Below, one piece after another: positions 44,892 through 53,068 of a stretch of 64,000 bases of DNA (position 1 is its first letter; the number at the start of each line of letters is the position of its first letter). The notes beneath the pieces are model-generated. The model saw only the letters and a list, made by a program, of their open reading frames with translations, searched no databases and was not told where the DNA came from. The DNA is taken from positions 588,964-652,963 of the forward strand of contig NZ_RCZB01000003.1 in NCBI RefSeq assembly GCF_006438785.1, in the 5' to 3' direction. The DNA is from Rhodanobacter glycinis (GTDB lineage Bacteria; Pseudomonadota; Gammaproteobacteria; Xanthomonadales; Rhodanobacteraceae). A program made the translations under genes and the position numbers.

Positions 44892-46256
44892 TCAGCCGGT
44901 CACAGCGCGTTCGATGCCGGCGATCGCGGTGTCGACCAGCAGATCGATTTCCGCTTCTGTGACTACGTAAGGTGGCATGAAATACACCACGTTGCCGAGC
45001 GGGCGCAGCAGCACGCCCTGCTGCAGGCCATGCAGGTACACGCGCAGACCGCGGCGCTCGTCTGCCGGAAACGGACGTCGGCTGGCTTTGTCGGCGACCA
45101 GCTCGATCGCTGCGATCATGCCGGTCTGGCGCACGTCGGCGACATGCGGGTGGTCACGCAGTGGTTCGAGCCGACGGGCCAGATGCGTGGCGAGCTGACG
45201 ATTGCGTTCGAGCACCGGCTCATCGCGGAAGATCGCCAGTGTTTCCAGCGCTACCCGGCAGGCCAGCGGGTTGCCGGTATAGCTGTGCGAATGCAGGAAC
45301 GCCTTGCCGGCGCTGTATTCCGCGTAGAACGCCTCATAGACGCCGGTGGTGGTGAGCACCGCCGACAACGGCAGGAAACCGCCAGTGAGGCCTTTCGACA
45401 GGCACATGAAATCCGGGGTCACGTCGGCCTGCTCGCAGGCGAACAAGCTGCCGGTACGGCCGAAGCCCACCGCGATCTCGTCGGCGATGAAGTGCACCGC
45501 AAACTCATCGCATAGTGCACGCAGGCCGGCCAGGTAACTCGGGTGATACATGCGCATGCCGCCGGCGCATTGCACCAGCGGCTCGACGATCACGGCGCAG
45601 GTTTCATGCGCATGACGTTCGAGCAGCGCGCGTAGTTCGGCGAGTCGGCGTTTGGCCGTCTGTTCGGGCGACTCACCCGGCTCGCCCTCATACGTGTCCG
45701 GGGATGGCGCCAGAAACGGCGTCAGCAGCAGCGGCGCATAGGTCTTGCGGTACAGCGCCACGTCGCTTACCGACAACGCACCCAGCGTCTCGCCGTGATA
45801 GCTGCCGCTGAGCGCGATGAAGCGGGTCTTCTCGCCATGACCCTGGTTGAGCCAGTAATGGAAGCTCATCTTCAGCGCCACTTCGATCGCCGCCGAGCCG
45901 TTGTCGGCGTAGAACACGCGATCGAGTCCGGGCGGCGTGACACGCACCAGTTCCTCGGCCAGCTCGATCGCCGGTGCATGGGTGAAGCCGGCAAAGATCA
46001 CATGCTCCAGCGTGCGTGCCTGCTCGGCCAGTGCGGCGGCGATGCGCGGATTGGTGTGGCCGAACAGGTTGGTCCACCACGAGCTGATGCCGTCCAGGTA
46101 GCGGCGACCGTCGGCGTCGACCAGCCACGCGCCTTCGCCGCGCACGATCGGTACCATCGGCACGCTTTCATGGTCGTGCATCTGCGTGCAGGGATGCCAC
46201 AGGTGTTTCAGGTCGCGCGTGGCGAGTGCGGCGTTGCTGCTTGCGGGCTTGCTCAT
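44892..46256 (-). CDS. bioA: Adenosylmethionine-8-amino-7-oxononanoate aminotransferase
   Basis: A 454-residue PLP enzyme of biotin synthesis that converts KAPA to DAPA with SAM as amino donor. Family marks: HLWHPCTQM near residue 20, SSWWTNLFGH, SGSYHGETLG, and the PLP lysine in MCLSKGLTGGFLPLS. The ATG at 46256 is taken as start; the frame is open 15 codons up. It is divergent from gspN, 43 bases apart; no other bio genes are in the window. Confidence 0.94.
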   Translation of the reverse strand: MSKPASSNAALATRDLKHLWHPCTQMHDHESVPMVPIVRGEGAWLVDADGRRYLDGISSWWTNLFGHTNPRIAAALAEQARTLEHVIFAGFTHAPAIELAEELVRVTPPGLDRVFYADNGSAAIEVALKMSFHYWLNQGHGEKTRFIALSGSYHGETLGALSVSDVALYRKTYAPLLLTPFLAPSPDTYEGEPGESPEQTAKRRLAELRALLERHAHETCAVIVEPLVQCAGGMRMYHPSYLAGLRALCDEFAVHFIADEIAVGFGRTGSLFACEQADVTPDFMCLSKGLTGGFLPLSAVLTTTGVYEAFYAEYSAGKAFLHSHSYTGNPLACRVALETLAIFRDEPVLERNRQLATHLARRLEPLRDHPHVADVRQTGMIAAIELVADKASRRPFPADERRGLRVYLHGLQQGVLLRPLGNVVYFMPPYVVTEAEIDLLVDTAIAGIERAVTG

Positions 46257-46299
46257 CCGGCTATCATCGGCGTTGCGCCATGGACGCTCAAGTCCGCGC

Positions 46300-47109
46300 A
46301 TGAATCATCCCGGAACTCGACGCTTGAAGTACTTGCGAAAACACCTGCTCGGTCTCGGCGTGGTGCTGCTGGCCGCGGCTTTATTGCTGTGGTTTCTGCC
46401 GGCGCGCTGGGCGATGCTGTGGCTCGAGCCGCAACTGCATGGACTGCGTCTGCAGCAGGTGCAGGGGCTGCTGTGGGATGGCCGCGCCGGTCAGGTCGTG
46501 GCCACCGATGGCCATGTGCTGGGGCAGGTGCAATGGCACATATCGCGGCGTGCACTGCTGGGAGAGCTGCAGCTGCACCTGGACTTCGATGGGCCGCAAC
46601 TCGCCTTCTCCGGCGGGGTGCAACGACTGCCCGACAATCAGGTCGCATGGCGCGAAGTGAGCCTGCGGGCCGATCTGGCTGCGCTGGATCCCTACGTGAA
46701 GTCGCCGTTGGACCAGCCCCGTGGCGAGCTGCTGGTGACGATCGACCATGCGTTGTTGCAAGGTGGCTGGCCGCTGCAACTGCAGGCGCAGGCGCACTGG
46801 CGGCATGCCGTCATGCACACGCATGGCGGCGACGTGGCGCTCGGCGAACTGCAGTGGCAGGCGCAGGCGCATGGCGGCGTGATTCAGGCGCAAGTACATG
46901 ATGACGGGAACGGACCATTGCATGCGAACGGTCAGTTGCAGCTCAGTCCGCTCGGCTGGCGACTGGACGCGACGCTGCGTCCCCGACAGACTGATCCGGC
47001 ACTGCGCCGATGGCTGGCCGGGTTGGGGCAACCAGCCGCTGACGGCAGCGTGCATATCCAGCGCAGTGGTGGGCTGGCTGGCACCCTGCCGGCGGCGCCA
47101 TCGAAATGA
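46300..47109 (+). CDS. gspN: Type II secretion system protein N
   Basis: A 269-residue inner-membrane protein: one N-terminal helix (about 15-33) and a beta-rich periplasmic part starting with the family stretch LRLQQVQGLLWDGRAGQV (18 residues) and LGQVQWHISRRALL. GspN is an accessory T2SS subunit of Xanthomonas/Pseudomonas-type systems. No other gsp gene is near, so it is either an orphan or the rest of the system is elsewhere. Confidence 0.8.
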   Translation: MNHPGTRRLKYLRKHLLGLGVVLLAAALLLWFLPARWAMLWLEPQLHGLRLQQVQGLLWDGRAGQVVATDGHVLGQVQWHISRRALLGELQLHLDFDGPQLAFSGGVQRLPDNQVAWREVSLRADLAALDPYVKSPLDQPRGELLVTIDHALLQGGWPLQLQAQAHWRHAVMHTHGGDVALGELQWQAQAHGGVIQAQVHDDGNGPLHANGQLQLSPLGWRLDATLRPRQTDPALRRWLAGLGQPAADGSVHIQRSGGLAGTLPAAPSK

Positions 47110-47124
47110 GGACACGAGACCCAC

Positions 47125-47901
47125 ATGAATCCTGACATCACCGCATTAGCGCTGACTGCCGCACGCGAGGCCGCCGAAGCCGCTGCCGAAGTGATCCGGC
47201 ATTACTGGCGTCGCGGCGTCGAGGTCGAGCTGAAGTCCGATGCGACGCCGGTGACCATCGCCGACCGCGAGGCCGAGCAGGCGATCCGGAGAATCCTGCA
47301 AGCCGCCTTGCCGCAGGCGTCCATCTACGGTGAGGAATTCGGTCTGGAGGGTGAGCGCGGCGGGCTGCTGTGGCTGGTCGATCCGCTCGATGGCACCAAG
47401 AGTTTCGTGCGGCGCACGCCGTTCTTCTCGACCCAGATTGCGCTGATGGATGGCGATGAACTGGTGCTCGGTGTATCCAGTGCGCCGATTTACGGTGAGA
47501 CGATGTGGGCAAGCGCCGGCAACGGCGCGTGGCTCGATGGCGAACGCGTGCAAGTGGCTGCCACCAGCACGATCGGCGAGACATCCATTTCCATCGGCAA
47601 CGTCAAGACGCTCACCGCCGATGCCCGCTGGGACGCACTGGGGGCATTGATCCGCGACAGCAACCGTATCCGCGGTTACGGTGATTTCTGCCATTACCAC
47701 CTGCTGGCACGTGGCTCGCTGGACCTGGTGATCGAGTCGGACGTGAACATCCTCGACATCGCGGCGCTGGCGGTGATCGTGCGCGAAGCCAGCGGCGTGT
47801 TCACCGATCTTGATGGCGCGCCGCTGACGCTGGAGACGCGCAGCGTGCTGGCCGGCACGTCGGCTGTCCACCCGCAGGCGCTGCAGCGCCTGCGGCGTTG
47901 A
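47125..47901 (+). CDS. Inositol-monophosphatase family phosphatase, HisN-like
   Basis: A 258-residue metal-dependent phosphatase with the two metal-binding motifs GEEFG and WLVDPLDGTKSF (about residues 68-101) and the distal NILDIAALAVIVREA. The segment RIRGYGDFCHYHLLARG resembles HisN-type histidinol-phosphate phosphatases. Substrate not certain: histidinol phosphate, inositol phosphate or another small phosphate. It lies 15 bases after gspN and before nudE and cysQ, another member of the same superfamily. Confidence 0.8.
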   Translation: MNPDITALALTAAREAAEAAAEVIRHYWRRGVEVELKSDATPVTIADREAEQAIRRILQAALPQASIYGEEFGLEGERGGLLWLVDPLDGTKSFVRRTPFFSTQIALMDGDELVLGVSSAPIYGETMWASAGNGAWLDGERVQVAATSTIGETSISIGNVKTLTADARWDALGALIRDSNRIRGYGDFCHYHLLARGSLDLVIESDVNILDIAALAVIVREASGVFTDLDGAPLTLETRSVLAGTSAVHPQALQRLRR

Positions 47902-47912
47902 GCGACGCGCGC

Positions 47913-47918
47913 TAGAAT
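47913..47918 (+). promoter_or_regulatory. -10 element placed for a leaderless nudE mRNA
   Basis: TAGAAT ends 6 bases before the nudE ATG at 47925. Transcription from this -10 would start at or next to the ATG, giving a leaderless message. There is no Shine-Dalgarno sequence before the ATG. No -35 is evident. Confidence 0.4.
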
Positions 47919-47924
47919 GTGCAG

Positions 47925-48482
47925 ATGCCAAAATTACCCATCATCCATGCCATGCGGGACGTCAGCGACAGCCGGTTCCTGCAGGTCGAACAGCTCGATC
48001 TGGAATTCTCCAACGGCGTACGGCGTACGTATGAACGATTGAAAGGCAGCGGCCTGGGCGCGGTGATCATCGTGCCGATGCTCGATGATGAAACCGTGCT
48101 GCTGGTGCGCGAATACGGCGGTGGTGTGGGCCGCTATGAACTGGGCCTGCCGAAGGGCCGGCTGGATCAGGACGAGACCGCCGAACAGGGCGCCGAGCGC
48201 GAGTTGAAGGAAGAGATCGGTTACGGCGCGCACAAGCTGAAGATTCTGCACAACCTGTCGCTGTCGCCCTCGTACATGACGCATATGGCGCACGTGGTGC
48301 TGGCGCAGGATTTGTATCCCGAAAAGCTGGTCGGCGACGAACCGGAAGAGCTCGAAGTGGTGCCGTGGAAGATGGCCGAGCTGCACACCCTGCTCGGTCG
48401 CGATGACGTGACCGAAGGGCGCTCGATTGCCGCGTTGTTCATGGCCCGCGAATACCTTGCTGGGCGCTTCCAGCGCACATGA
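47925..48482 (+). CDS. nudE: ADP compounds hydrolase NudE
   Basis: A 185-residue Nudix hydrolase acting on ADP-ribose, Ap3A and NADH. The Nudix box is GLPKGRLDQDETAEQGAERE followed by LKEEIG (residues about 70-95). LEFSNGVRRTYERLKG and LSPSYMTHMAHVVLAQDLYPE (here 21, quoted as SPSYMTHM and AQDLYPE) match E. coli NudE closely. The start could also be GTG at 47919. It overlaps cysQ by 4 bases, the nudE-cysQ pair also seen in pseudomonads. Confidence 0.92.
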   Translation: MPKLPIIHAMRDVSDSRFLQVEQLDLEFSNGVRRTYERLKGSGLGAVIIVPMLDDETVLLVREYGGGVGRYELGLPKGRLDQDETAEQGAERELKEEIGYGAHKLKILHNLSLSPSYMTHMAHVVLAQDLYPEKLVGDEPEELEVVPWKMAELHTLLGRDDVTEGRSIAALFMAREYLAGRFQRT

Positions 48483-49294
48483 GTACCGCCCCCGACCTTG
48501 CCCGGCAGATTGGCGATATCGCACGTGCCGCCGGCGCGGCGATCCTGTCGATTTACCACAGCGACTTCGCGGTGCAGACCAAGGCCGATGAGTCGCCGCT
48601 GACCGCCGCGGACCTGGCCGCTCAGCAGGTCATCCTGGCCGGCCTGAGCAGCCTCGATCCGCTGTTGCCGATATTGTCGGAAGAAGCAAAGGCGCTGCCG
48701 TGGTCCGAACGCCGGCACTGGTCACGCTACTGGTTGGTGGACCCGCTCGATGGCACCCGCGAGTTCGTCAAGCGCAACGGTGAGTTCACCGTCAATATCG
48801 CGCTGATCGACGAGCGCCAGCCCGTGCTCGGCGTGGTGCTGGCGCCGGTCACCGGGGAGTTGTACATCGCCGCACACGGGCAGGGCGCGTGGCTGCAGAT
48901 CCAGGCCGATGGTGACTGGCAACGCATCCGCACCCGCCCACTGGGGCAGTCACCGCTGGTGGCGGGCAGCCGTTCGCATGGCGGCTCGCAGAGCAGCTTG
49001 CTGCAGCAGTTGATCGGTAACGATTACGAATTGGTACCGCTCGGCTCGTCGCTGAAATTCTGCCTGATCGCACGCGGTGCGGCGGACGTCTATCTGCGCC
49101 TTGGCCTCACCAGCGAGTGGGACACCGCCGCCGCGCAATGCGTGCTGGACGAGGCTGGTGGCGCGGTACTGGATCTGTCCGGCCAGCCGTTCCGCTACAA
49201 CCGTGGCGAGTCGTTGCTGAATCCCGAATTCATCGCCGTCGGCGATATGGCCGTCGATTGGGCGGCACGACTGCAGGCGGCGATACAACGCTGA
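48479..49294 (+). CDS. cysQ: 3'(2'),5'-bisphosphate nucleotidase CysQ
   Basis: A 271-residue phosphatase that removes 3'-phosphate from PAP, the by-product of sulfate assimilation. Family motifs are EEAK near residue 62, WLVDPLDGTREFVKRNGEFT near 84 (the Lys/Arg-Asn-Gly-Glu-Phe-Thr stretch is CysQ-typical), and EWDTAAAQCVL near 213. It overlaps nudE by 4 bases and is followed by mazG after 29 bases. Confidence 0.95.
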   Translation: MSTAPDLARQIGDIARAAGAAILSIYHSDFAVQTKADESPLTAADLAAQQVILAGLSSLDPLLPILSEEAKALPWSERRHWSRYWLVDPLDGTREFVKRNGEFTVNIALIDERQPVLGVVLAPVTGELYIAAHGQGAWLQIQADGDWQRIRTRPLGQSPLVAGSRSHGGSQSSLLQQLIGNDYELVPLGSSLKFCLIARGAADVYLRLGLTSEWDTAAAQCVLDEAGGAVLDLSGQPFRYNRGESLLNPEFIAVGDMAVDWAARLQAAIQR

Positions 49295-49323
49295 TTCGAT
49301 GCATTGATGGGATCTGGCACGGC

Positions 49324-50136
49324 ATGAGCGATTCACCCCGATACAGCCTCGACGACCTGCTTGCAATCATGGCGCGCCTGCGCGATCCCCAGCGGGGTTG
49401 CCCGTGGGACGTGCAGCAGGATTTCGCGTCGATCGCGGCGTACACGATCGAGGAGGCCTACGAAGTGGCCGACGCGATCGACCGCCGCGACTGGCCAGAT
49501 CTGCGCGACGAACTGGGCGATCTGCTGCTGCAGGTGGTATTCCATTCGCAGATGGCGCAGGAGCAGGGGCTGTTTGATTTCGCCGATGTCGCCCATGCGA
49601 TCAGCGCGAAGATGCAGCGGCGCCATCCGCATGTATTCGGCGACGTGCGTTACGCGGATCTAGACGAACAGAAGCGTGCGTGGGAAGACATCAAGACCCG
49701 CGAACGCGCGGATAAGGGGGAGTCTGCCGACGACAGCGCGCTGGCCGGTATCTCGGCCGGTCTGCCGGAATGGAAGCGCGCGCTGAAACTGCAGCAACGC
49801 GCGGCCAGCACCGGTTTCGAATGGACCGATCCGCAGCCGGTACTGGCCAAGCTGGTCGAGGAAGTGGACGAGGTGCGTGCCGAGTTCGCCAACGGCGCCG
49901 ATCCGGCGCGACTGCAAGACGAAATCGGCGACGTGCTGTTCGTGACGGTGAATCTGGCACGCCATGCCGGCATCGATTTCTCGCAGGCGCTGCGGCATGC
50001 CAATGCGAAATTCGAACGGCGTTTCCGGCAGATGGAGCAACTGGCTGCTGCCGAAGGTGCGGTATTCGGGGAACGCACGCTCGCCGAACAGGAACAACTA
50101 TGGCAGCGTGCCAAAGCGATCGAGCGCGAGCCTTGA
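49324..50136 (+). CDS. mazG: Nucleoside triphosphate pyrophosphohydrolase MazG
   Basis: A 270-residue all-alpha NTP pyrophosphatase with two MazG domains: the first with CPWDVQQDF and EEAYEVADAI, DELGDLLLQVVFH (about residues 20-75), the second with KLVEEVDEVRAEF and DEIGDVLFVTVNLAR (about 175-220). It limits abnormal and signalling nucleotides. Length matches E. coli (263). The ATG at 49324 begins MSDSPRYSLDDLL; the frame runs upstream into cysQ without meaning. Confidence 0.95.
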   Translation: MSDSPRYSLDDLLAIMARLRDPQRGCPWDVQQDFASIAAYTIEEAYEVADAIDRRDWPDLRDELGDLLLQVVFHSQMAQEQGLFDFADVAHAISAKMQRRHPHVFGDVRYADLDEQKRAWEDIKTRERADKGESADDSALAGISAGLPEWKRALKLQQRAASTGFEWTDPQPVLAKLVEEVDEVRAEFANGADPARLQDEIGDVLFVTVNLARHAGIDFSQALRHANAKFERRFRQMEQLAAAEGAVFGERTLAEQEQLWQRAKAIEREP

Positions 50137-50250
50137 CCACGAACGTCGAGGCGCGGCACCCCATCGGGGCATCCGCCGGCGTTGGAGTGGCATGCAACCC
50201 TTTTGCGCCGAGCTGCATCTCAAGCCTGTTGCCAACCCGAGGAGTTCATC

Positions 50251-51042
50251 ATGCGCCGTCTTTTCACCGCCGCCCTGTTGCTTGCGCCGTTCGCTGCCTT
50301 CGCCGCCACGCCGTGCAAGTACGAAGCGCCGCGAAACCTCCAGCTTGATCTGGCCGGCGTGCGTGCCGTGCAGATCGAAGTGCACAGCCAGGACCTGCAC
50401 CTGACCGGTAGCGACAGCGCCAGGGGCCTTACCGTTACGGGGCGCGCCTGTGCTTCGGAGAAGGCCGCGCTGGACGATCTGCAGGTCACCCAGCAGCGCG
50501 AAGGCGATCAACTGCTGCTCGACATCGGTGGCAGCAACAACCATTTCTCGCTAAGCCTGTTCGGCAACTCTTACGCGAATCTCGAGGTCACCGTGCAGCT
50601 GCCGGCGAACCTGCCGGTAACCCTCAGCGTGGGCTCCGGCGACGCCGACGTCAGTGGCGTGCAACAGCTGCAGAGCAACGTCGGCTCGGGTGATCTGCAC
50701 GTACGCAAGGTGTCCGGCAAGTTCGGTACCAGCGTGGGTTCGGGTGATGTCGACGCGACCGATATCGGCAGCCTGGAGCTGGGCTCAGTCGGCTCCGGCG
50801 ACTTCAAGGCCGATGGCATCAAGGGCGATGCCAGGGTCGGCAGCATCGGCTCGGGTGATGTCACGCTGCGCAATGTCGGCGGCAGCGTGCATGCCGATAC
50901 GCTGGGTTCCGGCGATCTCACGGTGAGCGATGTGGCCGGCGATTTCAGTCTCGGTGCGAAGGGCAGCGGCGACGTCAATCATTCCGGGGTGAAGGGCAAG
51001 GTCAGTGTGCCGCACGATAACGACGACGGCGATGACGATTGA
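50251..51042 (+). CDS. DUF4097 family periplasmic protein with GSGD repeats
   Basis: A 263-residue protein with a signal peptide (MRRLFTAALLLAPFAAFAA) and a repetitive beta region in which a GSGD motif recurs about seven to eight times at 15-25 residue spacing (VGSGDADV, VGSGDLHV, VGSGDVDA, VGSGDFKA, IGSGDVTL, LGSGDLTV, KGSGDVNH). It suggests a beta-helix with GSGD turns stacked on one side, as in DUF4097/DUF2807 adhesin-like proteins. The acidic tail (DNDDGDDD) could bind calcium. Function unknown. The ATG at 50251 has GAGGAG upstream. Confidence 0.8.
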   Translation: MRRLFTAALLLAPFAAFAATPCKYEAPRNLQLDLAGVRAVQIEVHSQDLHLTGSDSARGLTVTGRACASEKAALDDLQVTQQREGDQLLLDIGGSNNHFSLSLFGNSYANLEVTVQLPANLPVTLSVGSGDADVSGVQQLQSNVGSGDLHVRKVSGKFGTSVGSGDVDATDIGSLELGSVGSGDFKADGIKGDARVGSIGSGDVTLRNVGGSVHADTLGSGDLTVSDVAGDFSLGAKGSGDVNHSGVKGKVSVPHDNDDGDDD

Positions 51043-51053
51043 GATGGCTTGAA

Positions 51054-51082
51054 CTCCTGCCCGCGCTTCGCGTGGGCAGGAG
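51054..51082. terminator. Hairpin between convergent genes
   Basis: CTCCTGCCC (51054-51062) pairs with GGGCAGGAG (51074-51082), extended inward by three more pairs. It lies between the DUF4097 gene and the convergent transporter gene. No T-run follows on either side. Confidence 0.5.
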
Positions 51083-51092
51083 CGGCCGGATA

Positions 51093-52229
51093 TCAGCCCA
51101 GCCAGCGCCAGGCCAGGTACACCAGCGGCGCGCACACCAGCAGGAACGGAATCGATACCAGGTGTAGCAGCCGCAGGCCGCGCGGCTGTTTCGCCAGACG
51201 CAGTGCGATCAGGTTCGCCAGTGAGCCGATCGCCACGCCGAAGCCACCCACGTTCACCGCCACTGCCAGCGCGATCGCGTCTGGAGTGCGATCCAGCAGC
51301 AGCACCGTGGCCGGCACGTTGCTGATCAGCTGCGAGGCGACGATGCCGCTGGCATACAAAGTCAGCGATTGGCTGAAATCGAGCCGGTCCAGCGCATCGC
51401 GCACCAGCGGCAGCTCGGCGAAGTGGCCCAGCCCCAGAAAGATCGCGGCGAACGTCAACAGCAGCAGCCAGTCGATCCGCGCCAGACTCGATCGCGCCAG
51501 CAGCGCGAACAGCCCCAGCAGTAGCGCGGCACCCAGCGGCGCCTGGTGATATTCCATCAACAGCACCATGCCGGCCAGCGCGACCATCGACCATGCGCCG
51601 AGCCGGTTCGATGTCACCTGACCATCGATCTTGTCCGGAGTCAGTTCGACCCGATCGCGCGGCAACCACAGCAGGGTGAATGCCGCCACCAGCACGAACA
51701 TCACCGCCGCCGCCGGCAGCATCGCTGCCGCGAAATGCAGGAACGGCAACGACGAGTGCTGCCACAACAGCAGGTTCTGCGGGTTGCCGATCGGGCTCAG
51801 GGTGGAACCCGCATTCACCGCCAGCGCCTCCAGCACCACCATGCGCAGCACCGGCAGGTTCGACATGCTGCCGATCGCCAGCGTCAACGGCACGATCAGG
51901 AACAGGCTCACGTCGTTGGTCAGCACCATCGACAACAACGCCGTCGCGATTACCAGCAGCAAGCCGAGACTGCGCAATGAATGTGCTTTCGCCACCACGG
52001 CGACCGCTGCGTGCTGCACCAGTCCGCTGTCGCGGATGCCCTGGATCGCGATCAGCAGCCCCATCAGGCCGGCCAGCGTCGGCAACTGCAACCAGTGCTG
52101 ATATTTCGTCAGCGGTTGCGGGTCGAGCAGGGCCAGCGCGATCGTCAATGCGGCGAACAGCAGCAACAGCCATTCGGCCCAAAGCTTTGCGCGCCAGTCG
52201 GTGCGCGAGTGTGCGAGCTCGTTCACCAC
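51093..52229 (-). CDS. Anion/arsenite-type permease, ArsB/NhaD (SLC13) superfamily
   Basis: A 378-residue membrane protein with about ten helices. The two half-repeats carry the superfamily-type loops TNDVSLFLIVPLTLAIG and SPIGNPQNLLLWQ in the first half, and SNVPATVLLL and GSLANLIAL in the second. Such proteins carry citrate, arsenite, sodium/proton or other anions; the substrate cannot be told. The start is GTG at 52229. It is monocistronic, with a REP pair upstream. Confidence 0.8.
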   Translation of the reverse strand: MVNELAHSRTDWRAKLWAEWLLLLFAALTIALALLDPQPLTKYQHWLQLPTLAGLMGLLIAIQGIRDSGLVQHAAVAVVAKAHSLRSLGLLLVIATALLSMVLTNDVSLFLIVPLTLAIGSMSNLPVLRMVVLEALAVNAGSTLSPIGNPQNLLLWQHSSLPFLHFAAAMLPAAAVMFVLVAAFTLLWLPRDRVELTPDKIDGQVTSNRLGAWSMVALAGMVLLMEYHQAPLGAALLLGLFALLARSSLARIDWLLLLTFAAIFLGLGHFAELPLVRDALDRLDFSQSLTLYASGIVASQLISNVPATVLLLDRTPDAIALAVAVNVGGFGVAIGSLANLIALRLAKQPRGLRLLHLVSIPFLLVCAPLVYLAWRWLG

Positions 52230-52250
52230 CGGACGATGCGTTGGTGTTGT

Positions 52251-52316
52251 GGGAGCGGCTTCAGCCGCGATGGTGTTGCAGAGCTGCCTGTGCCGATCGC
52301 GACTGAAGTCGCTCCC
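52251..52316. repeat. REP pair upstream of the ArsB/NhaD-type gene
   Basis: GGGAGCGGCTTCAGCCGCGA (52251-52270) and a diverged inverted copy (52295-52316). It is the same family as the unit pair at 21073-21148. Each unit has an inner hairpin GCGGC-TTCA-GCCGC. Confidence 0.85.
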
Positions 52317-52353
52317 AGCCGCTTGTCGACACGCGCGGCCCGAACGCCGTAGT

Positions 52354-52992
52354 TCACCACTCGCTCAGTCCCTCGATCTCGTACAGCTTCTGCCAGCTCG
52401 GGCGCGCACGGACCAGATCGGCCAGCCGCTTCAGTGCCGGCCATTCGGTGACCGGACGCGGCATGTTGCGCGACCAGCGCATCAGCATGGTCAGCAGCAG
52501 GTCGGCGCCGGAGAATTCCCTGCCCAGCAGGTAGGGGCCGTTCGCGTTGAGTTGCGCATCCAGCAGATCCCACACACTTTCGACCTTGCGCTGCAGGGCG
52601 GCATGCACTTCCGGCGTGTGCTCCGGTGCGCCCAGCTCCGACGGATAGAACCAGAAGCGGTACGTCGACATCAGCGTATTGCTGAGATAGACGATCCACT
52701 GCTGCCACGCCTCGCGTTCGGGCGTACCCGGTGCTGGCGCCAGCTTCGCTTCCGGGTGACGCTCGGCCAGCACCATCAACAACGCCGCCGACTCCGACAA
52801 CGGCCGACCATCGATCACCAGCGTCGGCACCACGCCACGCGGATTGAGTTTCAGATAGGCCGGATCGTGCTGTGCGTCGGTGTCGAAGTCGACCAGCCGC
52901 AATTCATGCAGCGCACCGATTTCCAACAGGGCCAGGTGCACCACCATGCTGGCGGTGCCGGGGGAGTAGTACAGCGTGTACATGGGAGTCAT
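52354..52992 (-). CDS. Glutathione S-transferase family protein
   Basis: A 212-residue protein with an N-terminal thioredoxin-fold (MYTLYYSPGTASMVVHLALL, then NPRGVVPTLVIDGRPLSESAA, quoted as NPRGVVPTLVIDG) and a C-terminal all-helical domain. The SPGTAS and ESAA motifs bind glutathione in this family. The ATG at 52992 has GAGG at the right spacing; the next ATG is at 52983. Substrate unknown. Confidence 0.88.
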   Translation of the reverse strand: MTPMYTLYYSPGTASMVVHLALLEIGALHELRLVDFDTDAQHDPAYLKLNPRGVVPTLVIDGRPLSESAALLMVLAERHPEAKLAPAPGTPEREAWQQWIVYLSNTLMSTYRFWFYPSELGAPEHTPEVHAALQRKVESVWDLLDAQLNANGPYLLGREFSGADLLLTMLMRWSRNMPRPVTEWPALKRLADLVRARPSWQKLYEIEGLSEW

Positions 52993-53068
52993 CGATCCTC
53001 TAAGTGCAAGCGCGGGCGACACATTTTACCCACACCGGTGATCGCTTCCTGCCGCCGTGCAACGCGAC

